Source of the DNA: Ignavibacteriota bacterium
GTDB taxonomy: Bacteria; Bacteroidota; Ignavibacteria; Kapaibacteriales; UBA2268
Direction of reading: 5' to 3'
Length of the DNA: 57,804 nt
NCBI GenBank assembly: GCA_020437395.1
Contig: JAGQWJ010000016.1
Coordinates: 1 to 57,804 of the forward strand
Part shown: piece after piece, positions 53,725-57,804 of the stretch
Position numbering within the stretch: position 1 is the stretch's first letter
Layout: each line of letters starts with the position of its first letter
Position numbers and translations under genes: made by a program
The notes under the pieces: model-generated
Database searches by the model: none
Seen by the model: only the letters and a program-made list of their open reading frames with translations
What the model was told of the DNA's origin: nothing

Positions 53725-56640
53725 ATGATTAGATATTCATTTTATATATCGATACTGTTAATTTTATGCCTAGGGAACACTTCCAATAGTGCTTTCGGTC
53801 AATCGGATGCAAGCCCATCTAATTGGCTATATCCTAATGGGAATTATTCTGCTACCCAAAAGAACCACAGGAAGTCATTCAATCAGGCAATTGATAAATT
53901 CAAAATTAAAATCGTTAACAATACTATCTCAGGCGATTTACAGCCACTTATTGGTAATTTGGTTGATAATGATAAAATATCTTCATCTTTCCCTTATGCT
54001 CCCAATGAGTTAGTGGTAGTTTCTGGAAGAAGTATTATTATATTAGATGGCACTGGAAGAGTATATACTAAAACTCTTGATAATAGTATTTTACCTATTA
54101 AAGGTGCTTCCTTACTTTTCGATTCCCTTGCAAGTAGTTTTCAAAGAGATGTTAGCTCCCATGTTATTATGGCTTTAGAAACGATAGAGAGTGTTAGCGA
54201 TGATTCATTGGCACATAGTTATTTGGCTGGATTTGACAACAAAACCAAAGAGATTGTTCTCCACAAGAGATTAGCAGTCGATATGAGAGATTATCCTGAT
54301 AATATTTATAACTCTATTAGACCGTTCTATGGTAAGTTAAGAAACAATAATGTACAAGTATTTTCAACCTTAGATATTTATAATCCTATTGTGAATGATA
54401 CTTTAGCTTTAACATCTCCATATCTAAGAGGCATGACTCAATTCAACTCAGCTATTGAATTTCCAAATTTCCCACTGCCTGACATTGGCGATGACACTAC
54501 TAACAGAATAGAATTAGCAAATAGAATTGGTATTGATCAACCCTCTATCACTCAATTATCGAATGGTACAATAGTCGCTTTTATGCCTACTGTTTCTGAT
54601 ACTTCGTTGAACTTAAACATTAGTAATAAGCTTGGCGGCACTACAAATGCAGAGAATAACTATCTTTTTGGATATGATATATCAGGAGCAAGAATAGCAA
54701 ACTATTTCAATCCAATTAATATCACAGATTCTTTGAATGGGGTTAAGCCATTTACAAGACCTTATATTGTAGAGCTTAATAATGGGGGGGGAAGCCCTCA
54801 GAAATATATATTACAAGCAGAGCAATATCAGGGGAATGAGGGTTCGGAAGGGATATCGAAGTTACATCTACTTGACATAAATGGTAATTTTATTACATCT
54901 AATAATGGGGCTATCCCATCATTCGCAGGGGATAGTAACCATTTTTGGTCTATTGCCGTTGGTGATTTGGATGGAACTAATAATGAATGGTTACCATTTT
55001 TTCCAAATAACCCAGGTAATGAGATTATTGCTACACAAAGTTCAAGGAATTTCGCTCATGCAAATAGTAGAATTTTTATATTAAAATATGATAACACGAA
55101 GGTAGTAGAAAAGCCAACGCCACCTAATACTCAACTTTTCCCTTTTGACACTATAGCAGCTGCCCGAATCAACGGTAGAGTTGTTGCAGTGAACGATTTG
55201 GACAATGCAGCTGACGAGAAGGAGGAAATTGTTGTTGTAGATGGTTCAAAGCTATTAGTTCTTGGATTGAGAAATTATCAAGATCCAATGTATAGAGCTG
55301 GGAATCCGATGGATACGCTTTATTACAAAGATTTTGATAAAGAGGACATTTATGCTGTAGAGATAGCAGATATGGATGGTGATGGTCTAAATGACTTAAT
55401 AGTTACAACTTTCAAAGCTACTTACATAATTGGAACACCTTTGAAAAATGTATTGACTTTATTGGAGCCAACTACACAACTTACACCACCTCAAGAGTAC
55501 TGCCCTGGCGATAGTATAGATTTAGTCTGGGAAAATAAAATCTTAGGAATAGGAACAATCGATATTGATTTTGTTGATATTACTGACACAACTTCACTCG
55601 ACACTATTTCAATAAGGAAATTGGTAGCAAATGAAAATGATACTGTCACCGTGAGGTTAGAATTAGACAGTACTTTCATTGGAAAGAGTGGTTATTTCAT
55701 TATAAAAAGTACCATAGAACCAGCTGAGATTAGGGATTCTTCAGCAACTATAAGTATATTGGACATTGAACTATCCAATTTTTTAGTCTCTGACACAGTA
55801 GTAACAGTTGGGGAGACATTGTTGTTTGGTGGTGAAATAAATTGTTTTGATTCGATTGTGGTAGAGACAAGATATTTAGATTCAACCTGGCAATATCTAT
55901 CAACTATTGATTCTGCCAATGCGCCTTTATTCGGATATGTGGACACAATTCCATGCCTACCAATATTCAGTTGCGACTCTGAAGACTTGGATAGCGTTTA
56001 CCATTATAAGATTAGAGCTTATAAAAGTAAGTACAATAAAGAGCTTATAGAATTTGCTGTTAAAGTGAGACCAGCTCCTTTCCCAATCAAGATAGAAGTT
56101 GAAAATACGGCAGACCCAACTCAGAGATTCTATTGGGATCCAATGGATTTCGATTATGCTTGTGATACAATTAGTATATTGAAAAGTTATAATGCCGGTC
56201 AAAACTTCACTTTAGTTGATAGGGTAAGTCTTAGCTCAATGAGCTATAGCTGGCAAATTCCTTTAGATGCACCAGATGATGTGGTATTCAGATTTTGCTG
56301 TGAAAATTCGTGTGTCAGAATTGATACATTGATCACGGACATAGAGCCAAACTATTTGAACATAGTTGCTCCGAATCCGTTTGATCCAAGCAGAGAAGAA
56401 GTAAAATTTGTTTATAGAGTACCTAAATCGGGGAATATAACAATTAGAATATTAGACGAAACAAATAGAGAAGTTGTTACCATTGCTAATAAGCAATTTA
56501 GGGACGAATCGCTCGCTCACGTGGATACGTGGAATGGCAGGATGCCAAATGGAGACTTTGTTGCAAATGGTTTATATTATTTATTCATAGAGTTTCCAGA
56601 TGGGAAACGCGAATTTTATCCAATATACGTAAGTAGATAA
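53725..56640 (+). CDS. Large secreted protein with FG-GAP-like repeats and FlgD/T9SS-type C terminus
   Basis: A 971-residue exported protein (signal ending NSAFGQ). Residues 25-590 contain propeller-like material with VCBS/FG-GAP-type motifs (WSIAVGDLDGTNNEW; VAVNDLDNAADEKEE; AVEIADMDGDGLNDLIVTT). Residues 600-870 look like two or three Ig-like domains with paired cysteines. The last 90 residues (VAPNPFDPSREEVKFVYR, GNITIRILDETNREV, WNGRMPNGDFVANGLYYL) are an FlgD-like Ig fold that serves as a T9SS sorting domain in related bacteria. Function is unknown, probably surface adhesion. The OmpR-family regulator starts 19 nt after its stop. Confidence 0.75.
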   Translation: MIRYSFYISILLILCLGNTSNSAFGQSDASPSNWLYPNGNYSATQKNHRKSFNQAIDKFKIKIVNNTISGDLQPLIGNLVDNDKISSSFPYAPNELVVVSGRSIIILDGTGRVYTKTLDNSILPIKGASLLFDSLASSFQRDVSSHVIMALETIESVSDDSLAHSYLAGFDNKTKEIVLHKRLAVDMRDYPDNIYNSIRPFYGKLRNNNVQVFSTLDIYNPIVNDTLALTSPYLRGMTQFNSAIEFPNFPLPDIGDDTTNRIELANRIGIDQPSITQLSNGTIVAFMPTVSDTSLNLNISNKLGGTTNAENNYLFGYDISGARIANYFNPINITDSLNGVKPFTRPYIVELNNGGGSPQKYILQAEQYQGNEGSEGISKLHLLDINGNFITSNNGAIPSFAGDSNHFWSIAVGDLDGTNNEWLPFFPNNPGNEIIATQSSRNFAHANSRIFILKYDNTKVVEKPTPPNTQLFPFDTIAAARINGRVVAVNDLDNAADEKEEIVVVDGSKLLVLGLRNYQDPMYRAGNPMDTLYYKDFDKEDIYAVEIADMDGDGLNDLIVTTFKATYIIGTPLKNVLTLLEPTTQLTPPQEYCPGDSIDLVWENKILGIGTIDIDFVDITDTTSLDTISIRKLVANENDTVTVRLELDSTFIGKSGYFIIKSTIEPAEIRDSSATISILDIELSNFLVSDTVVTVGETLLFGGEINCFDSIVVETRYLDSTWQYLSTIDSANAPLFGYVDTIPCLPIFSCDSEDLDSVYHYKIRAYKSKYNKELIEFAVKVRPAPFPIKIEVENTADPTQRFYWDPMDFDYACDTISILKSYNAGQNFTLVDRVSLSSMSYSWQIPLDAPDDVVFRFCCENSCVRIDTLITDIEPNYLNIVAPNPFDPSREEVKFVYRVPKSGNITIRILDETNREVVTIANKQFRDESLAHVDTWNGRMPNGDFVANGLYYLFIEFPDGKREFYPIYVSR

Positions 56641-56659
56641 CTAAATTAACAGGATTGCA

Positions 56660-57364
56660 ATGAGAGTTCTAATTATTGAAGACGAAATAAAAATAGCATC
56701 GTTCATGAAGAACGGGTTGAAACAAGAAAGGTATGAGGTTGACTTAGAGACCAACGGAAGAGATGGTTTAGAGTTGGCAATGAATACCCAATATGACTTG
56801 ATATTACTTGATGTAATGTTACCTGGTATAAATGGGATTGAAATACTGAAAGAATTAAGAGCAAATAATTATAATGTACCAGTTATACTAATTTCAGCAC
56901 TTGATTCTACAGAAGATAGAGTAAATGGATTAGATTTTGGTGCAGATGATTATATTTCTAAACCATTTAGTTTCGATGAACTTGCAGCTAGAATTAGAGC
57001 AATATTGCGTAGAACTCAGAAGCACAAATCTACAAAGTTACATGCAGGTGAATTGACCTTAGATACTGTTACTCACCTTGCTTACAGGGATAACAAGGAA
57101 ATAGAGCTTACTACTAAAGAATACTCGTTACTAATGTTCCTTATGATTAATAAGAATAAAGTTCTTACTAGAAATTCTATAACTCAAAACGTCTGGGGAG
57201 AAGATTTGGACAAAGATTCCAATGTAATAGATGTCTATATTAAGAAACTTAGAAGTAAAATAGAAAAGAAAGGCACAAGACCGACAATACAAAGTATTAG
57301 GTCTGTTGGGTATCGTCTGCGAGATGATTCGGCTTTGGAAGAATTCAAAAATAATGAAAATTGA
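56660..57364 (+). CDS. OmpR/PhoB-family response regulator
   Basis: A 234-residue two-domain transcription factor. The receiver (1-118) has acidic pocket IIEDE, phospho-acceptor Asp51 (LILLDVMLPG), a conserved Ser (LISALD) and Lys in DDYISKPF. The C-terminal winged helix (about 128-225) has ELTTKEYSLLMFLMINKNKVLTR, NVIDVYIKKLRSKIE and IQSIRSVGYRLRDD. The sequence is most like CusR/ArlR-type regulators. No histidine kinase follows; a terminator comes directly after. The histidine kinase at 12569 is a possible but unproven partner. AGGA precedes ATG 56660. Confidence 0.93.
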   Translation: MRVLIIEDEIKIASFMKNGLKQERYEVDLETNGRDGLELAMNTQYDLILLDVMLPGINGIEILKELRANNYNVPVILISALDSTEDRVNGLDFGADDYISKPFSFDELAARIRAILRRTQKHKSTKLHAGELTLDTVTHLAYRDNKEIELTTKEYSLLMFLMINKNKVLTRNSITQNVWGEDLDKDSNVIDVYIKKLRSKIEKKGTRPTIQSIRSVGYRLRDDSALEEFKNNEN

Positions 57365-57379
57365 AAATTTTTAATATAT

Positions 57380-57408
57380 AAAGCCATTGTAATCGGTGGC
57401 TTTTTTTT
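57380..57408 (+). terminator. Intrinsic terminator after the response regulator
   Basis: The stem AAAGCCA (57380-57386) / TGGCTTT (57397-57403) is followed by a T tract to 57408. The loop can extend the stem by G-T pairs. Confidence 0.85.
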
Positions 57409-57492
57409 GTCTTACTAATAAAAATCGCAAATTTTCGTTAAAAAAACTTCGATTCAAATCACTCATATTATATTCACCTCTAATCCCCCAAA

Positions 57493-57510
57493 CCCCCTTT
57501 CACAAGGGGG
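57493..57510. repeat. G/C-rich inverted repeat
   Basis: CCCCCTT (57493-57499) and AAGGGGG (57504-57510) pair around a 4-nt loop. It resembles the first hairpin of the extragenic repeat copies A and B but lacks the second hairpin. Confidence 0.6.
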
Positions 57511-57672
57511 CTTTAAGGCAAGATATCTCTCTGCTCGTTGCGAAGAGTCTAAGGTTTGGTGCAGTTTTGTCTGGATTCTTCACTTCGCTTCGCTCGTTCT
57601 GAATGACAGTATTTCATATAAAACCGTGAAATTGATAAATCCATAATGTTGGAACGAATGTTTTTTTGTATC

Positions 57673-57735
57673 TTGTGAGACGTTTTTGCTATTCAGGTGT
57701 CTATATAGGTAAGAACAATTACAAAATTTGAAAAA
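57673..57735 (+). promoter_or_regulatory. Shared leader element, copy 2
   Basis: Matches the minus-strand sequence 6088-6026 at 49 of 63 ungapped positions, with the blocks TTGTGAGACGTTTT, GTGTCT and AATTACAAAA. It ends 66 nt before the ATG at 57802. Confidence 0.6.
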
Positions 57736-57801
57736 ATAATAATCTGTCAAGGCAATTTGTTCCTATGTTTATTTATTTTTAACACACACGGAGACACTCC
57801 A

Positions 57802-57804
57802 ATG
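57802..57804 (+). CDS. Start codon of an unknown gene leaving the window
   Basis: Only ATG is inside the window. GGAG 11 nt upstream (ACGGAGACACTCCAATG) and the shared leader support a real gene start, perhaps another secreted protein like that at 5989. Confidence 0.5.

Larger units (their letters stand above)
57409..57801. other. Intergenic region with extragenic repeats and shared leader
   Basis: No gene is visible; a 68-codon frame here is repeat sequence. It holds the inverted repeat CCCCCTT-tcac-AAGGGGG (57493-57510), a Bacteroidota-type extragenic motif around CACTTCGCTTCGCTCGTTCT (57581-57600), and leader copy 2 (57673-57735). ATG 57802 after GGAG starts the next gene. Confidence 0.65.

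Noticed and set aside
57396..57602. 68-codon open frame near the right end
   Set aside because: It starts in the terminator T tract and runs through extragenic repeat sequence.
1..57804. tRNA, rRNA or insertion-sequence genes
   Set aside because: Reading by eye found no cloverleaf-like or T-loop GGTTCGAATCC-type sequence, no rRNA segments and no transposase-like proteins.

Overview
The window is a stretch of AT-rich bacterial chromosome that looks like core genome, with no phage, transposase, plasmid or CRISPR genes. It probably comes from the Bacteroidota / Ignavibacteria / Kapabacteria side of the FCB group. The reasons are several secreted proteins ending in Por-type (type IX, T9SS) C-terminal sorting domains, secreted BNR/Asp-box propellers, IgGFc-binding-type surface proteins, OmpA-PD40 proteins, and a few upstream sequences matching the Bacteroidota -7 box TAnnTTTG. 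I cannot fix the species.

Layout. 1-519 is the 3' end of dnaK, followed by a hairpin repeat and a strong terminator. 1085-8635 is a run of secreted or unknown genes: a Cys-rich protein with a probable frameshift, a BNR-repeat T9SS protein, two minus-strand secreted proteins, two small unknowns and a secreted amidotransferase-like protein. 8708-12557 is a three-gene overlapping operon: a cohesin-like T9SS protein, an IgGFc head fused to a beta-barrel, and a CcmB-type permease. 12569-17534 holds a histidine kinase overlapping an MtnX-like phosphatase, then cdsA, a small membrane protein and a Ppx/GppA phosphatase. 17680-22272 is a 1530-residue IgGFc/T9SS surface protein. 22418-29740 is housekeeping (leuS, mscS-type channel, rlmN, gatC, kdsB). 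29737-35907 carries FKBP, TerB-like, OmpA and DUF6263-like envelope genes. 36049-40923 holds queA, an M16 peptidase, mltG and rarA. 41152-46259 is a tightly packed run: FnIII-like protein, MXAN_6640-like metalloprotease, CcmA-type ATPase, lytic transglycosylase, short-chain dehydrogenase and murI. 46389-57364 has tryptophanase, superoxide dismutase, metK, an SLT/LysM murein hydrolase, a large T9SS-type protein and an OmpR-family regulator. The last three bases are the start codon of another gene.

Themes. Envelope biology dominates: cell-wall enzymes (mltG, two SLT transglycosylases, murI, kdsB, cdsA) sit among T9SS cargo and outer-membrane proteins. Two halves of a Ccm-type ABC exporter lie 31 kb apart, and each overlaps a surface-protein gene by 4 nt.

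The most unusual signals are regulatory or structural. A 63-bp leader is shared by two distant genes (49 of 63 bases identical, ungapped). An intergenic hairpin repeat occurs three times with a conserved frame and completely different but self-complementary stems. Codon use breaks sharply inside the 1530-residue protein. One gene has no canonical start codon (ATA overlapping the previous stop). A terminator hairpin covers the next gene's start codon. I found no convincing new defence or mobile system.
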